A DNA stretch of 14,785 bases from Oscillospiraceae bacterium. Its GTDB lineage: Bacteria; Bacillota; Clostridia; Oscillospirales; Oscillospiraceae. Numbering within the stretch: the stretch's first letter is position 1; every line of letters begins with the position of its first letter. The stretch covers positions 1 through 14,785 of the forward strand of contig JAFYIF010000344.1 in the NCBI GenBank assembly GCA_017538775.1. The letters are read 5' to 3'. Below are positions 6,957 to 14,785 of this stretch, in pieces. A program made the translations under genes and the position numbers. Below the pieces are notes generated by a model that was not told the DNA's origin, did no database searches, and saw nothing but the letters and a program-made list of their open reading frames with translations.

Positions 6957-7145
6957 ATGAAGGCAGCCGAAATTCGCAATATGACCGCCGCCGAGCTGGA
7001 GGAAAAGCTGGGCGATCTGAAAAAGGATCTGTTCATGCTTCGGATGCAGCACGCTACCAACCATCTTGACAACCCCGTGAAGATCAGCGCGGTTCGCCGC
7101 GACATCGCCCGCGTCAAGACCGTCCTGCGCGAGAAGCAGAGCTGA
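6957..7145 (+). CDS. rpmC: 50S ribosomal protein L29
   Basis: A 62-residue helical protein with [30 protein letters not shown] and [17 protein letters not shown], the two-helix hairpin of L29. L29 binds near the tunnel exit beside L23 and contributes to the docking site for chaperones. The frame stays open upstream to 6882 but family length and N-terminus fix the start at ATG 6957; GTG codons at 6945 and 6948 are alternatives adding three or four residues. GGTGGTGA just upstream, at the end of rplP, is a plausible ribosome binding site. The gap to rplP is one base, so coupled translation is likely. Confidence 0.93.
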   Translation: MKAAEIRNMTAAELEEKLGDLKKDLFMLRMQHATNHLDNPVKISAVRRDIARVKTVLREKQS

Positions 7146-7159
7146 GGAGGAAGACCGAT

Positions 7160-7423
7160 ATGACTGAAATGAGAGACACTTCCCGCAAGGTTCGCGTGGG
7201 CAAGGTCGTGTCCGACAAGATGGACAAGACCGTGGTGATCGCCGTGGCCGAGCACGTGGCGCACCCCATCTATAAAAAGATCATCAAGAGGACCTATCGC
7301 CTGAAGGCCCACGACGAGCGCAACGAGTGCGGCGTCGGCGATACCGTCAAGGTGATGGAGACCCGCCCCCTGTCCAAGGACAAGCGCTGGCGCGTGGTCG
7401 AGATCGTCGAGAAAGCGAAGTAA
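7160..7423 (+). CDS. rpsQ: 30S ribosomal protein S17
   Basis: An 87-residue OB-fold protein with [45 protein letters not shown] and the C-terminal [23 protein letters not shown], diagnostic of S17. It binds the 5' domain of 16S rRNA early in assembly. The ATG follows GAGGAGGAAG. An internal ATG four codons in (MRDTSRK) could also serve, giving an 84-residue product. It sits between rpmC and rplN, the normal Firmicutes order. Confidence 0.97.
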   Translation: MTEMRDTSRKVRVGKVVSDKMDKTVVIAVAEHVAHPIYKKIIKRTYRLKAHDERNECGVGDTVKVMETRPLSKDKRWRVVEIVEKAK

Positions 7424-7438
7424 GGAGGCGAACCCGAT

Positions 7439-7807
7439 ATGATCCAGGAGGAAACCTATCTGAAGGTCGCCGACAACACCGGCGCGAAGGAGATCAAGTG
7501 CATCCGCGTACTGGGCGGCAGCAAGCGCAAGTACGGCAACATCGGCGATGTGATCATCGCCTCCGTCCGCAAGGCCGCGCCCGGCGGCCAGGTGAAGAAG
7601 GGCGACGTGGTCAAGGCCGTCATCGTCCGCACCTGCAAGGGCACCCGCCGCGCCGACGGCACTTACGTCCGCTTCGATGAGAACGCCGCCGTTCTGATCG
7701 GCGAGGACAAGAGCCCCAAGGGCACCCGCATCTTTGGGCCCGTCGCCCGTGAGCTGCGTGACAAGGAATATATGAAGATCCTGTCTCTGGCTCCCGAAGT
7801 GATCTAA
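7439..7807 (+). CDS. rplN: 50S ribosomal protein L14
   Basis: The 122-residue product has exactly the common bacterial length. It opens [19 protein letters not shown] and contains [41 protein letters not shown] and the closing [29 protein letters not shown]14 contacts the 30S subunit in bridge B8 and is the binding site for the silencing factor RsfS in many bacteria. The ATG follows AAGGAGGCG. Nothing unusual is seen. Confidence 0.98.
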   Translation: MIQEETYLKVADNTGAKEIKCIRVLGGSKRKYGNIGDVIIASVRKAAPGGQVKKGDVVKAVIVRTCKGTRRADGTYVRFDENAAVLIGEDKSPKGTRIFGPVARELRDKEYMKILSLAPEVI

Positions 7808-7819
7808 GGAGGACAGGCA

Positions 7820-8125
7820 ATGAATATCAGAAAAGACGACAAGGTCATCGTCCTGTCCGGCAAGGACAAGGGCAAGGAGGGCAAGGTCCTCAGCGCCATG
7901 CCGAAAGAGGGCAAGGTCATCGTGGAGGGCGTCAGCGTGGCGTCCCGCCACATGAAGCCCCGGAAGCAGGGCGAGGAGGGCGGCATCGTCAAGATGGAGA
8001 CCCCCATCTACGTCAGCAAGGTCATGGTGGTCTGCCCCAAGTGCGGCAAGCCCACCCGCGTCGCCCACAAGCTGGAGGGCGGCAAGTCCGTCCGCGTCTG
8101 CAAGAAGTGCGGCGCGACGCTGTAA
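7820..8125 (+). CDS. rplX: 50S ribosomal protein L24, four-cysteine form
   Basis: A 101-residue L24 with the KOW motif at the start ([19 protein letters not shown]), [15 protein letters not shown] and [17 protein letters not shown]24 is an initiator of 50S assembly that binds the 5' end of 23S rRNA. The C-terminus holds two CxxC pairs, C72/C75 (CPKCGK) and C94/C97 (CKKCG), which can form a zinc ribbon; B. subtilis L24 lacks these cysteines. The ATG follows TAAGGAGGA. rplE follows after 19 bases. Confidence 0.97.
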   Translation: MNIRKDDKVIVLSGKDKGKEGKVLSAMPKEGKVIVEGVSVASRHMKPRKQGEEGGIVKMETPIYVSKVMVVCPKCGKPTRVAHKLEGGKSVRVCKKCGATL

Positions 8126-8144
8126 GGAAAGGGAGTGGAACGAT

Positions 8145-8690
8145 ATGACCAGAATGAAAGAAAAGTATGTGAACGAGGTCGCTCCCGCCCTGATGCAGAA
8201 GTTCCAGTACAAGTCCGTCATGCAGGTCCCGAAGATCGACAAGATCGTGGTCTCCGTGGGCTGCGGCGACTGCAAGGACAACAACAAGGCCCTGGACGCC
8301 GTCATCAAGGACATCTCCGCCATCACCGGCCAGCACGCCGTGGCCACTGTGGCCCGCAAGAGCGTCGCCAACTTCAAGCTGCGTGAGGGCATGAAGGTGG
8401 GCGTGAAGGTCACCCTGCGCGCCGACCGCATGTGGGAGTTCCTGGACCGTCTGCTGAACGTGGCCCTGCCCCGCGTCCGTGACTTCCGCGGCATCTCCGC
8501 CGACGCCTTTGACGGCCGGGGCAACTACTCCCTGGGCCTCAAGGAGCAGATCATCTTCCCCGAGATCGACTACGACAAGATCGAGAAGCTCCGGGGCATG
8601 AACATCGCCATCACCACCACGGCCAGGACCGACGAGGAAGCCCGCGAGCTGCTCCGCCTGATGGGCGCTCCGTTCGCAACCAACGCCTGA
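8145..8690 (+). CDS. rplE: 50S ribosomal protein L5
   Basis: The 181-residue product shows L5 features: [36 protein letters not shown] at the start, [25 protein letters not shown] in the middle, the [28 protein letters not shown] segment, and [23 protein letters not shown] near the end. L5 binds 5S rRNA together with L18 and contacts the P-site tRNA. The ATG at 8145 follows AAGGAAAGGGAG; a second ATG at 8154 would also fit the family N-terminus, so three residues are uncertain. Its GGG/GAG-type ribosome binding site is a little weaker than its neighbours'. Confidence 0.96.
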   Translation: MTRMKEKYVNEVAPALMQKFQYKSVMQVPKIDKIVVSVGCGDCKDNNKALDAVIKDISAITGQHAVATVARKSVANFKLREGMKVGVKVTLRADRMWEFLDRLLNVALPRVRDFRGISADAFDGRGNYSLGLKEQIIFPEIDYDKIEKLRGMNIAITTTARTDEEARELLRLMGAPFATNA

Positions 8691-8707
8691 GGGAGGAGGA
8701 AAAAGCA

Positions 8708-8893
8708 ATGGCAAAGACATCCATGAAGCTCAAGCAGGCCCGTCCTGCCAAGTTCTCCACCCGCAAGTACAACCGCTGCAAGATCTGCGGCCGTCCCCAC
8801 GCCTATCTGCGCAACTACGGCATCTGCCGTATCTGCTTCCGCGAGCTGGCCTATAAGGGACAGATTCCCGGCGTGAGAAAAGCGAGCTGGTAA
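8708..8893 (+). CDS. rpsN: 30S ribosomal protein S14, short zinc type (type Z)
   Basis: The 61-residue product is the short form of S14. It holds C24-X2-C27 (CKICGRPH) and C40-X2-C43 (CRICFREL), which bind one zinc ion, and ends [11 protein letters not shown], the usual type Z ending. It binds the 30S head near S3 and S10. The long zinc-free paralogue, used by some bacteria under zinc limitation, is not in this window. The ATG follows GGGAGGAGG. It is the last gene before the inverted-repeat element, which begins two bases after its stop codon (8896). Confidence 0.97.
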   Translation: MAKTSMKLKQARPAKFSTRKYNRCKICGRPHAYLRNYGICRICFRELAYKGQIPGVRKASW

Positions 8894-8895
8894 AG

Positions 8896-9024
8896 ACTGA
8901 AAACTGAAGACTGAAGAATGAAAAATGAAAAATGGTGGTATCCCCTTCGGGGATGATTAAAATAAATGTCGCGAAGCGACACCACCATTATTCATTCTTA
9001 AGTATTCATTTTTAAGTTTTCAGT
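8896..9024. repeat. AT-rich 129-bp inverted-repeat (MITE-like) element inside the operon
   Basis: The element starts ACTGAAAACT and ends AGTTTTCAGT, exact inverse complements. The 44-base arms 8896-8939 and 8981-9024 match at 36 of 44 positions by hand alignment when one is reverse-complemented, with GGTGGT/ACCACC at the inner ends. The centre holds two perfect 6-bp hairpins: ATCCCC/GGGGAT with a TTC loop (8940-8954) and TGTCGC/GCGACA with a GAA loop (8967-8981). It encodes no protein. Its composition is strikingly AT-rich against the GC-rich operon. The form is that of a miniature transposable or REP-like element mobilised by a transposase elsewhere. I see no clear target-site duplication. 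In the mRNA it would fold as a long arm topped by two small hairpins. Confidence 0.75.
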
Positions 9025-9149
9025 ACCGCCCCCCGCATCTAAAACTGTAACAGACGGCGAAAGGCCGCTTTGAATCACGCATTCATCCGGAACCTCGCCG
9101 CTGAAACCGCCCCAGCGCGGTAACTCTTAATTAAGGAGGAAACCCCCAA
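9025..9149 (+). other. GC-rich spacer and rpsH ribosome binding site
   Basis: Between the inverted-repeat element and rpsH there are 125 bases with no credible gene. Weak hairpins are visible: CGGC/GCCG (9055-9058 with 9064-9067) and CGCTG/CAGCG (9099-9103 with 9113-9117). The AAGGAGG site of rpsH is at 9133-9139, ten bases before its ATG. I found no convincing promoter: TTGAAT at 9070-9075 has no matching -10 box. Confidence 0.5.
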
Positions 9150-9548
9150 ATGCAGATCACCGATCCCATTGCGGATATGCTGACCCGCATCCGCAACGCC
9201 GGCATGGCCCGGCACGACACCGTGGACGTTCCCGCCTCCAAGATGAAGACCTCCATTGCGAAGGTCCTGCTGGCTGAGGGCTACATCAAGTCCTTCCAGC
9301 TCATCGACGACGGCACCCAGGGCGTCATCCGCATCACCCTGAAGTACCTGCCCGGCAAGGAGAAGGCCATCACCGGCCTGCGCCGCGTCAGCAAGCCCGG
9401 CCTGCGCGTCTATGCGGGCGCCGACGAGCTGCCCCGCGTCCTCAAGGGTCTGGGCATCGCCATCATCTCCACCTCCAAGGGCATCATGACCGACCGGCAG
9501 GCTCGGCGTGAGCACGTCGGCGGCGAAGTCCTGGCGTTCGTATGGTAA
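9150..9548 (+). CDS. rpsH: 30S ribosomal protein S8
   Basis: The 132-residue product begins [33 protein letters not shown] and ends with the family signature [27 protein letters not shown]8 binds the central domain of 16S rRNA and is essential early in 30S assembly. In E. coli S8 represses the spc operon by binding mRNA near the rplE start; whether the spacer before this gene plays such a part is unknown. Its distance of 256 bases from rpsN, due to the inserted element plus spacer, is exceptional in this operon. The ATG follows a strong AAGGAGGA site. Confidence 0.97.
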   Translation: MQITDPIADMLTRIRNAGMARHDTVDVPASKMKTSIAKVLLAEGYIKSFQLIDDGTQGVIRITLKYLPGKEKAITGLRRVSKPGLRVYAGADELPRVLKGLGIAIISTSKGIMTDRQARREHVGGEVLAFVW

Positions 9549-9563
9549 GGAGGGCCCGGAACT

Positions 9564-10106
9564 ATGTCTAGAATCGGCAGAGCCCCCATCACCGTCCCCG
9601 CCGGCGTGGACGTGAAGATCGAGGAGAACAACCACATCACCGTCAAGGGCCCCAAGGGCACCATGGAGCGGAAGCTGCCCGCCCAGATGACGGTGGAACT
9701 CAAGGACGGGACCATCCACGTCAGCCGTCCCAACGACAGCAAGGAAAACCGCAGCCTCCACGGCCTGACCCGGACCCTGGTGGCCAACATGGTCCACGGC
9801 GTCCACGACGGTTTCGCCAAGACCCTGGAGGTCAACGGCGTGGGCTACCGTGCCAGCAAAGAGGGCAAGAAGCTGGTGCTGAACATCGGTTACTCCCACC
9901 CGGTCGAGGTGGAGGAGACCGACGGCATCACCATCGAGGTCCCCAACGCCAACACCGTGGTCATCCACGGCATCGACAAGCAGCGCGTCGGCCAGTTTGC
10001 CGCAGACATCCGCGCCAAGAGACCGCCCGAGCCGTACAAGGGCAAGGGCATCAAGTACTCTGACGAGGTCGTCCGCCGCAAAGAAGGCAAGACCGGCTCG
10101 AAGTAA
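9564..10106 (+). CDS. rplF: 50S ribosomal protein L6
   Basis: A 180-residue L6, the usual length. The start [31 protein letters not shown] and the end [27 protein letters not shown] are both diagnostic; the latter is the classic L6 signature. It consists of two related alpha/beta domains and lies near the factor-binding site, the sarcin-ricin loop and the L7/L12 stalk base. The ATG follows TAAGGAGGG at the end of rpsH, with a 15-base gap. rplR follows after 16 bases. No unusual residues were noticed. Confidence 0.97.
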   Translation: MSRIGRAPITVPAGVDVKIEENNHITVKGPKGTMERKLPAQMTVELKDGTIHVSRPNDSKENRSLHGLTRTLVANMVHGVHDGFAKTLEVNGVGYRASKEGKKLVLNIGYSHPVEVEETDGITIEVPNANTVVIHGIDKQRVGQFAADIRAKRPPEPYKGKGIKYSDEVVRRKEGKTGSK

Positions 10107-10122
10107 GGGGAGGTGCGCATAA

Positions 10123-10482
10123 ATGATCAACAGACCTGATACCAGAACGGCGCGCATCAAGCGCCACCAGCGCGTGCGCGGCAAGATCTCCGGCACGGCT
10201 GAGCGCCCCCGCCTGAGCGTGTTCCGCAGCGAGAAGCACATCTACGCCCAGATCATCGACGACGTGGCGGGCCGGACCCTGGTCTCCGCCTCCTCCGTGG
10301 AAAAGGGCTTCGAGGGCCTCGGCGGCAACAAGGAAGCGGCCCGCAAGGTCGGCAAGACCGTGGCTGAGCGCGCGGTGCAGGCCGGCATCGAAGAGGTCGT
10401 GTTCGACCGCGGCGGCTATATCTATCATGGCCGCGTGCAGGAGCTGGCCGAGGGCGCCCGCGAGGGCGGCCTGAAGTTCTGA
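10123..10482 (+). CDS. rplR: 50S ribosomal protein L18
   Basis: The 119-residue product has the L18 pattern: [37 protein letters not shown], ending [27 protein letters not shown]18 binds 5S rRNA together with L5 and is needed to attach it to the large subunit. The basic N-terminal segment that contacts 5S rRNA is intact. The ATG follows AAGGGGAGGTG. rpsE follows after 19 bases. Confidence 0.97.
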   Translation: MINRPDTRTARIKRHQRVRGKISGTAERPRLSVFRSEKHIYAQIIDDVAGRTLVSASSVEKGFEGLGGNKEAARKVGKTVAERAVQAGIEEVVFDRGGYIYHGRVQELAEGAREGGLKF

Positions 10483-10501
10483 GGGGAGGAGGAAACAGAT
10501 C

Positions 10502-11023
10502 ATGGCATACGAGAGAAGCAACAGACGCCGCGGCGAAGAGGAAGTCCAGAGCGAATTCACCGAAAAGGTCGTTTCCCTGAACCGCGTCAGCAAGACCGTC
10601 AAGGGCGGCCGCGTGGCGAAGTTCGCCGCGCTGTGCGTCGTCGGCGACGGCAAGGGCCGCGTCGGTTTCGGCACCGGCAAGGCCAACGAAGTCTCCGAGG
10701 CCATCCGCAAGGGCCTGGAGGACGCCAAGAAGCACATCGTCAACGTGACCCTGGAGGGGACCACGATCCCCCATGAGGTCATCGGCGAGGCCGGAGCCGG
10801 CCGCGTGCTGCTGATGCCCGCCCCCGAAGGCACCGGCGTTCTGGCCGGCGGCGCTGCCCGCGCCGTGCTGGAGGCCGCCGGAATCAAAAACATCCGCGCC
10901 AAGTGCCTGCGTTCCCACAATCCCGCCAACGTCGTCGCCGCCACTGTGACCGGCCTGAAGACCCTCCGCAACGCCGAGCAGGTCGCGGTCTTCCGCGGCA
11001 AGAACGCTGCCGAGATCCGCTAA
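10502..11023 (+). CDS. rpsE: 30S ribosomal protein S5
   Basis: A 173-residue S5. The N-terminal double-stranded-RNA-binding-like domain is seen as [42 protein letters not shown] (residues about 23-64). The C-terminal domain contains [41 protein letters not shown]5 helps maintain decoding accuracy and, with S3 and S4, lines the mRNA entry. The KGGR loop where spectinomycin-resistance changes occur in other species looks intact. The ATG follows GGGGAGGAGG, and the stop is followed by AAGGAGGG serving rpmD. Confidence 0.97.
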   Translation: MAYERSNRRRGEEEVQSEFTEKVVSLNRVSKTVKGGRVAKFAALCVVGDGKGRVGFGTGKANEVSEAIRKGLEDAKKHIVNVTLEGTTIPHEVIGEAGAGRVLLMPAPEGTGVLAGGAARAVLEAAGIKNIRAKCLRSHNPANVVAATVTGLKTLRNAEQVAVFRGKNAAEIR

Positions 11024-11036
11024 GGAGGGCTTGAAC

Positions 11037-11222
11037 ATGGCTAAGAATCTCAGAATCAAGCTCGTCAAGAGCCTCAACGGCAGACACGACAAGCACATTG
11101 CCACTGCCTATTCCCTGGGCCTGCACAAGATCGGCAACGAGACCGTGCAGCCCGACAACCCCCAGACCCGCGGCAAGATCGCCAAGATCGGCTATCTGGT
11201 CAGCGTGACGGAAGAAGACTAA
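11037..11222 (+). CDS. rpmD: 50S ribosomal protein L30
   Basis: A 61-residue L30: [47 protein letters not shown], ending YLVSVTEED. The family is about 58-61 residues. An in-frame TTG at 11031 lies only a base or two after the GGAGG site, too close to serve as a start, so the ATG at 11037 was chosen. L30 lies on the 50S surface between domains II and V of 23S rRNA and is dispensable in some lineages. It is tightly packed between rpsE and rplO. Confidence 0.95.
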   Translation: MAKNLRIKLVKSLNGRHDKHIATAYSLGLHKIGNETVQPDNPQTRGKIAKIGYLVSVTEED

Positions 11223-11236
11223 GGAGGGACAGACAG

Positions 11237-11677
11237 ATGAAACTCAACGAACTCTCTCCCGCTCTGGGTTCCACCCACGTCGGCAAGCGCAAGGGTCGCG
11301 GCCACGCCACCGGCAACGGCAAGACCGCGGGCCGGGGCCACAAGGGTCAGAAGGCCCGCTCCGGCGGCGGCGTGCGCGTCGGCTTCGAGGGCGGCCAGAT
11401 GCCGCTGGCCCGCCGCATCCCCAAGCGCGGCTTCAACAACATCTTTGCCAAGCCCCTGGACGCCATCAACGTCTCCGCCCTGGAGCAGTTTGAGAACGGC
11501 GCGGTGGTGGACCGGAAGGCCATTCTGGACGCGGGCATCATCAGCGCCTGCCGCTACGGCTTCAAGGTCCTGGGCATGGGCGAGCTGACGAAAAGCCTGA
11601 CCGTGAAAGCCAACGCCTTCTCCGAGAGCGCGAAATCCAAGATCGAGGCCGCCGGCGGAAAGGCTGAGGTGGTCTAA
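11237..11677 (+). CDS. rplO: 50S ribosomal protein L15
   Basis: The 146-residue product begins [66 protein letters not shown], a basic glycine-rich extension that threads into 23S rRNA. A globular domain follows, ending [19 protein letters not shown]15 is a late-assembly 50S protein. The ATG follows TAAGGAGGG. The stop is separated from the secY GTG by one base, a conserved junction suggesting coupled translation. Confidence 0.97.
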   Translation: MKLNELSPALGSTHVGKRKGRGHATGNGKTAGRGHKGQKARSGGGVRVGFEGGQMPLARRIPKRGFNNIFAKPLDAINVSALEQFENGAVVDRKAILDAGIISACRYGFKVLGMGELTKSLTVKANAFSESAKSKIEAAGGKAEVV

Positions 11678-11678
11678 C

Positions 11679-12959
11679 GTGCTGCAGACGATTCGCAACG
11701 CATGGAAGGTGGCGGAGCTGCGGAAGAAGATCCTCTTCACCCTGCTCATCCTGCTGCTCTACCGCGTCGGCAATGCAGTTCCCGTCCCCTATGTGAACCT
11801 GGAGGCCCTCTCCACCTGGTTTGAAGGCTGGAGCAACTCCATCCTGGGTCTGTTCAACGTGATGAGCGGCGGCGCGCTTTCCAGCGCCACGGTCTTCGCG
11901 CTGTCCATCCAGCCCTATATCAACGCCTCCATTATCATCCAGCTCCTCACCATCGCCATCCCCGCCCTGGAGCGCATGGCGAAGGAGGAGGGCGAGGAAG
12001 GTAAGGAGAAGATCAACAAGATCACCCGTTACAGCACCATCGCCATCGCGCTGCTGCAGGGCTTCGGCTACTACATGCTGCTGCGCAACAACACTGTGGG
12101 CAGCGTGCCCCTGCTGACCTCCAACGGCATCTGGGAAGCCGTCGTCATCGTCGTCACCTTCACCGCCGGCAGCGCGCTGGTCATGTGGATGGGCGAGCAG
12201 ATCACCGAATTCGGCATCGGCAACGGCATTTCCATCATCCTGTTCGCCAGCATCGTGTCCCGCTTCCCCACCGGCGTCGCCACTGCCATCAGCAACATCG
12301 CCTCCGGCGCCATGGCCTGGTGGGTCTATGTCCTGCTGCTGCTGGGCGCCCTGCTGATGATCATCCTGATCGTCGCGGTGAACAACGCCGAGCGGAGAGT
12401 CCCGGTGCAGTACTCCAAGCGCGTGGTGGGCCGCAAGATGTACGGCGGCCAGAGCACCCACCTGCCGATGAAGGTGAACATGAGCGGCGTGCTGCCGGTC
12501 ATCTTCGCCCAGTCCATCGCCAGCCTGCCCGGCACCATCGCCGGCTTCACCGGCCACGAACTCACCTGGTTCGGCACCGACAGCTGGCTCTACGCGCTGG
12601 TCTATTTCCTGCTCATCATCTTCTTCAGCTACTTCTACTCCACGATCCAGTTCAACCCCATTGAGGTCAGCAACAACCTCAAGCGGAACGGCGGCTTCAT
12701 CCCCGGCTACCGTCCGGGCAAGCCCACCAGCGAGTTCCTGCAAAAGGTTTTGAACAAGGTCACCCTGTTCGGCGCCATCTTCCTGTCCATCGTGGCGGTG
12801 ACGCCCTACATCATCGGCATCCTGAGCCCCACCGCCTCCAAGTCCGGCATCTCCCTGGGCGGCACTTCCATCATCATCGTGGTGGGCGTCGCGCTGGAGA
12901 CCGTCCAGGCTCTGGAGAACCAGATGCTGATGCGCCACTACAAGGGCTTCCTGGAATAA
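11679..12959 (+). CDS. secY: Protein translocase channel subunit SecY
   Basis: SecY forms the membrane pore of the Sec translocon, with SecE and SecG, and passes unfolded proteins driven by SecA or the ribosome. The 426-residue product shows ten hydrophobic segments, at about residues 18-36, 76-96, 118-136, 151-170, 181-200, 213-235, 270-290, 304-324, 363-382 and 392-410. Conserved stretches are [17 protein letters not shown] (74-90), [15 protein letters not shown] (171-185) and [10 protein letters not shown] (341-350). It starts with GTG, one base after the rplO stop; GAGGTGG inside rplO is the likely ribosome binding site. The weak start fits translational coupling. It is placed between rplO and adk as in Bacillus. 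Confidence 0.97.
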   Translation: MLQTIRNAWKVAELRKKILFTLLILLLYRVGNAVPVPYVNLEALSTWFEGWSNSILGLFNVMSGGALSSATVFALSIQPYINASIIIQLLTIAIPALERMAKEEGEEGKEKINKITRYSTIAIALLQGFGYYMLLRNNTVGSVPLLTSNGIWEAVVIVVTFTAGSALVMWMGEQITEFGIGNGISIILFASIVSRFPTGVATAISNIASGAMAWWVYVLLLLGALLMIILIVAVNNAERRVPVQYSKRVVGRKMYGGQSTHLPMKVNMSGVLPVIFAQSIASLPGTIAGFTGHELTWFGTDSWLYALVYFLLIIFFSYFYSTIQFNPIEVSNNLKRNGGFIPGYRPGKPTSEFLQKVLNKVTLFGAIFLSIVAVTPYIIGILSPTASKSGISLGGTSIIIVVGVALETVQALENQMLMRHYKGFLE

Positions 12960-12972
12960 GAGGAGGAGCGAT

Positions 12973-13605
12973 ATGAAGCTGATCCTGCTCGGCGCACCCG
13001 GCGCCGGAAAAGGCACCCAGGCGGAGATCCTCAGTAAAATGCTGGGCATCCCCACCATCTCCACCGGCAACATCCTCCGGGCCGCCATCAAGAACGGCAC
13101 CCCCGTGGGTCTGCGCGCCAAGTCCTATATGGACCGCGGCGCGCTGGTCCCGGACGCGGTGATCATCGGCATCATCCGCGAGCGCCTGAACGAGCCCGAC
13201 TGCGCCGCCGGTTATATCCTGGACGGCGTCCCCCGCACGATCCCCCAGGCCCAGGCCATGGAAGACGGCGGCGTGGACATCGACGTGGCCCTCTCCATCG
13301 AGGTCGAGGACCAGACCATCATCGACCGGATGAGCGGCCGCCGGACCTGCCCGGACTGCGGCGCCAGCTACCACGTGGTCGCCAACCCGCCGAAGACGGA
13401 GGGCGTCTGCGACAACTGCGGAGCCGCCCTGACCATCCGCCGCGACGACGCGCCGGAGACCGTCCGCGCCCGTCTGGACACCTACCACGCCGAGACCGAG
13501 CCGCTGAAGGCCTTCTACGCCCAGCGCGGCAAGCTGGTCAGCGTGGACAATCAGCCCGGCATCGCCGAGACCACTGCCGTCATCGTGAAAGCGCTGGGTC
13601 TTTGA
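12973..13605 (+). CDS. adk: Adenylate kinase, zinc-lid type
   Basis: Adenylate kinase catalyses ATP + AMP = 2 ADP in the cytoplasm. The 210-residue product has the P-loop GAPGAGKGT at 7-15, the AMP-binding region with LDGVPRT (83-89), and the lid at about 122-159. The lid carries C126-X2-C129 and C146-X2-C149, which bind structural zinc as in many Gram-positive enzymes. The lid arginine pair ([13 protein letters not shown]) is present. Two variations from the most common motifs are seen: STGN instead of STGD (residues 30-33), and LDGVPRT instead of LDGFPRT. Both are compatible with function. The ATG follows AGAGGAGGAG. It follows secY by 13 bases. Confidence 0.97.
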   Translation: MKLILLGAPGAGKGTQAEILSKMLGIPTISTGNILRAAIKNGTPVGLRAKSYMDRGALVPDAVIIGIIRERLNEPDCAAGYILDGVPRTIPQAQAMEDGGVDIDVALSIEVEDQTIIDRMSGRRTCPDCGASYHVVANPPKTEGVCDNCGAALTIRRDDAPETVRARLDTYHAETEPLKAFYAQRGKLVSVDNQPGIAETTAVIVKALGL

Positions 13606-13618
13606 AACCGGAGATTCT

Positions 13619-14386
13619 ATGGCGATCGTCATCAAATCTTCCAGAGAGATCGAGCTGATGCGCCAGGCGGGGAAGATCGCCGCCGGGGCGCGCAGCATCG
13701 CGCGGCAGATGATCGCGCCCGGCGTCACCACCCGGGCGATCAACAAAGAGGTATTCCACTTCATCAAAAAGTCAGGCGCGGAGCCGACGTTTCTCGGTTA
13801 CAACGGCTACCCGGCCAGCGCCTGCATCTCCGTCAACGACCAGGTTATCCACGGGATCCCCGGTGCGCGCAAGCTCCAGGCGGGCGACATCGTCAGCGTG
13901 GACGTGGGTGCCACCTACCGGGGCTTCGTCGGAGACTGTGCCGGGACCTTCCCCTGCGGGGACTGCGGCGAAGAGGCCCTGCGCCTCATCGCCGTCACCC
14001 GCCAGAGCTTTTTTGAGGGCATCCGGCAGGCCAGACCCGGCAGACGGGTCTCGGACATCTCCGCGGCCGTGCAGCAATGCGTCGAGGACGCGGGCTACGG
14101 CGTCGTCCGGGACTACGTCGGCCACGGGGTCGGCGCCCGGATGCACGAGGACCCGGAAGTTCCAAACTATGTGCAGCGCGGCAGAGGCAACCCCCGCCTG
14201 GTGCAGGGCATGACCCTGGCGGTGGAGCCCATGGTCAACATGGGCACTTGGGAGGTCAAAGTCCTCTCCGACGGCTGGACCGTCGTCACCGCCGACGGCA
14301 AACTGTCGGCGCACTACGAAAACTCCATCCTCATCACCGATGGGGAGCCGGAGATCCTGACAGTTGCAGACGACCAGTGGTTATAA
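13619..14386 (+). CDS. map: Type I methionine aminopeptidase
   Basis: This cytosolic enzyme removes the initiator methionine from new proteins. The 255-residue product has the pita-bread fold signatures and all five metal ligands: D95 and D106 (SVDVGATYRGFVGDCAG), H169 (GHGVG), E203 (AVEPMVN) and E234 (HYENSILI). The substrate-contacting H78 is in VIHGIPG. These align one to three residues from E. coli Map numbering. The ribosome binding site is weak (CCGGAG), with the ATG 13 bases after the adk stop. In many Firmicutes a small KOW-domain gene follows map; here infA follows directly after 20 bases. Confidence 0.97.
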   Translation: MAIVIKSSREIELMRQAGKIAAGARSIARQMIAPGVTTRAINKEVFHFIKKSGAEPTFLGYNGYPASACISVNDQVIHGIPGARKLQAGDIVSVDVGATYRGFVGDCAGTFPCGDCGEEALRLIAVTRQSFFEGIRQARPGRRVSDISAAVQQCVEDAGYGVVRDYVGHGVGARMHEDPEVPNYVQRGRGNPRLVQGMTLAVEPMVNMGTWEVKVLSDGWTVVTADGKLSAHYENSILITDGEPEILTVADDQWL

Positions 14387-14406
14387 TTCAAGGAGGGTAA
14401 ACAGTC

Positions 14407-14625
14407 TTGGCGAAAGATGATGTGATCGAGCTGGAGGGCACGGTCGTGGAATCCCTGCCCAACACCATGTTCCAGGTGGACATCGGCAACGGCCATACCA
14501 TCCTGGCGCATATTTCCGGTAAGCTGCGGATGAACTATATCAAGATCCTCCCCGGCGACCGGGTCACGGTGCAGATGTCGCCCTATGATCTGACCCGCGG
14601 GCGGATCACCTGGCGCACGAAGTAA
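14407..14625 (+). CDS. infA: Translation initiation factor IF-1
   Basis: IF-1 binds the A site of the 30S subunit during initiation and assists IF-2 and IF-3. The 72-residue product [20 protein letters not shown]...[20 protein letters not shown] is the full OB-fold family pattern at the usual length. It starts with TTG. This start is supported by AAGGAGGG (14391-14398) eight bases upstream and by the conserved N-terminal AKDDVIE, which leaves no other start in the right place. The nearest ATG in the frame would remove the first strand. A TTG start may hold IF-1 output below that of its neighbours, an inference only. Confidence 0.95.
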   Translation: MAKDDVIELEGTVVESLPNTMFQVDIGNGHTILAHISGKLRMNYIKILPGDRVTVQMSPYDLTRGRITWRTK

Positions 14626-14644
14626 TTCACAATAGGAGGTACAG

Positions 14645-14758
14645 ATGAAAGTCAGACCGTCTGTCAAGCCCATGTGCGAAAAGTGCAAGATCATCAAGCG
14701 CAAGGGCGTCGTCATGGTCATCTGCGAGAACCCCAAGCACAAGCAGAGACAAGGCTAA
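14645..14758 (+). CDS. rpmJ: 50S ribosomal protein L36, zinc form
   Basis: A 37-residue product, [20 protein letters not shown] followed by a short hydrophobic strand and NPKHKQRQG. This is the full length of the zinc form of L36, with ligands C11, C14, C27 and H32. L36 fits into the 23S rRNA near the factor-binding region and is the smallest ribosomal protein. The ATG follows ATAGGAGGTACAG. It follows infA by 19 bases in the normal alpha-operon order; rpsM is expected beyond the right edge. The last 27 bases of the window (14759-14785) hold no complete gene. Confidence 0.96.
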   Translation: MKVRPSVKPMCEKCKIIKRKGVVMVICENPKHKQRQG

Positions 14759-14785
14759 GACATTCAAACTGAATGGCGGAGCCAT

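Noticed and set aside
6461..8524. A very long open frame on the minus strand (687 codons) across rplP to rplE, and similar ones at 11562-13121 and 3989-5227.
   Set aside because: They lie opposite highly conserved ribosomal genes, have low-complexity composition typical of antisense frames in GC-rich DNA, and show no recognisable domains or ribosome binding sites.
9025..9149. A second promoter for rpsH downstream of the inverted-repeat element.
   Set aside because: TTGAAT at 9070-9075 has no acceptable -10 box 16-18 bases further on, and no other pair was found.
11031..11036. TTG at 11031 as the start of rpmD.
   Set aside because: It is only a base or two from the GGAGG site; the ATG at 11037 has correct spacing and gives the family N-terminus.

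Overview
This window is the main ribosomal-protein superoperon (S10 operon, spc operon and the first genes of the alpha operon) of a Gram-positive bacterium, read entirely on the + strand. The order rpsJ-rplC-rplD-rplW-rplB-rpsS-rplV-rpsC-rplP-rpmC-rpsQ-rplN-rplX-rplE-rpsN-rpsH-rplF-rplR-rpsE-rpmD-rplO-secY-adk-map-infA-rpmJ matches the Firmicutes arrangement: rpmC and the short zinc-type S14 are present, and adk, map and infA follow secY. The high GC content, strong GGAGG ribosome binding sites and SLH-anchored cell-wall protein suggest a GC-rich member of the Clostridia, perhaps near the Oscillospiraceae/Ruminococcaceae gut lineages. That placement is inference; the sequence alone does not fix the genus.

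Layout. Positions 1-1430 hold the 3' part of an unrelated gene for a surface protein with a Pro/Thr/Glu-rich linker, SLH modules and a C-terminal M15 (VanY-type) peptidase domain. A perfect 30-bp palindrome and a bidirectional intrinsic terminator follow. The terminator loop carries a perfect TTGACA box that, with a hexamer 17 bases further on, makes a plausible start for the superoperon. About 350 bases of structured 5' leader come next, including a terminator-like hairpin with a T run, and then rpsJ at 1917. A second structured spacer of 145 bases separates rpsJ from rplC. From rplC to rpsN the genes are packed with gaps of 0-20 bases. Between rpsN and rpsH an AT-rich 129-bp inverted-repeat (MITE-like) element interrupts the operon, followed by 125 bases of GC-rich spacer. 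From rpsH to rpmJ packing is tight again. rpmJ ends at 14758 and the window stops just before the expected rpsM.

How the genes work together. Twenty-two genes encode ribosomal proteins of the two subunits. secY encodes the translocon channel, adk balances adenine nucleotides, map removes initiator methionine, and infA encodes initiation factor 1. Co-transcription would couple ribosome assembly, initiation and export to growth.

I found no clear undescribed multi-gene system. The points most worth a second look are the leader with its possible attenuator, the structured rpsJ-rplC spacer, the inverted-repeat element inside the operon, and an unusual S3 C-terminal tail made of four identical 13-residue repeats.
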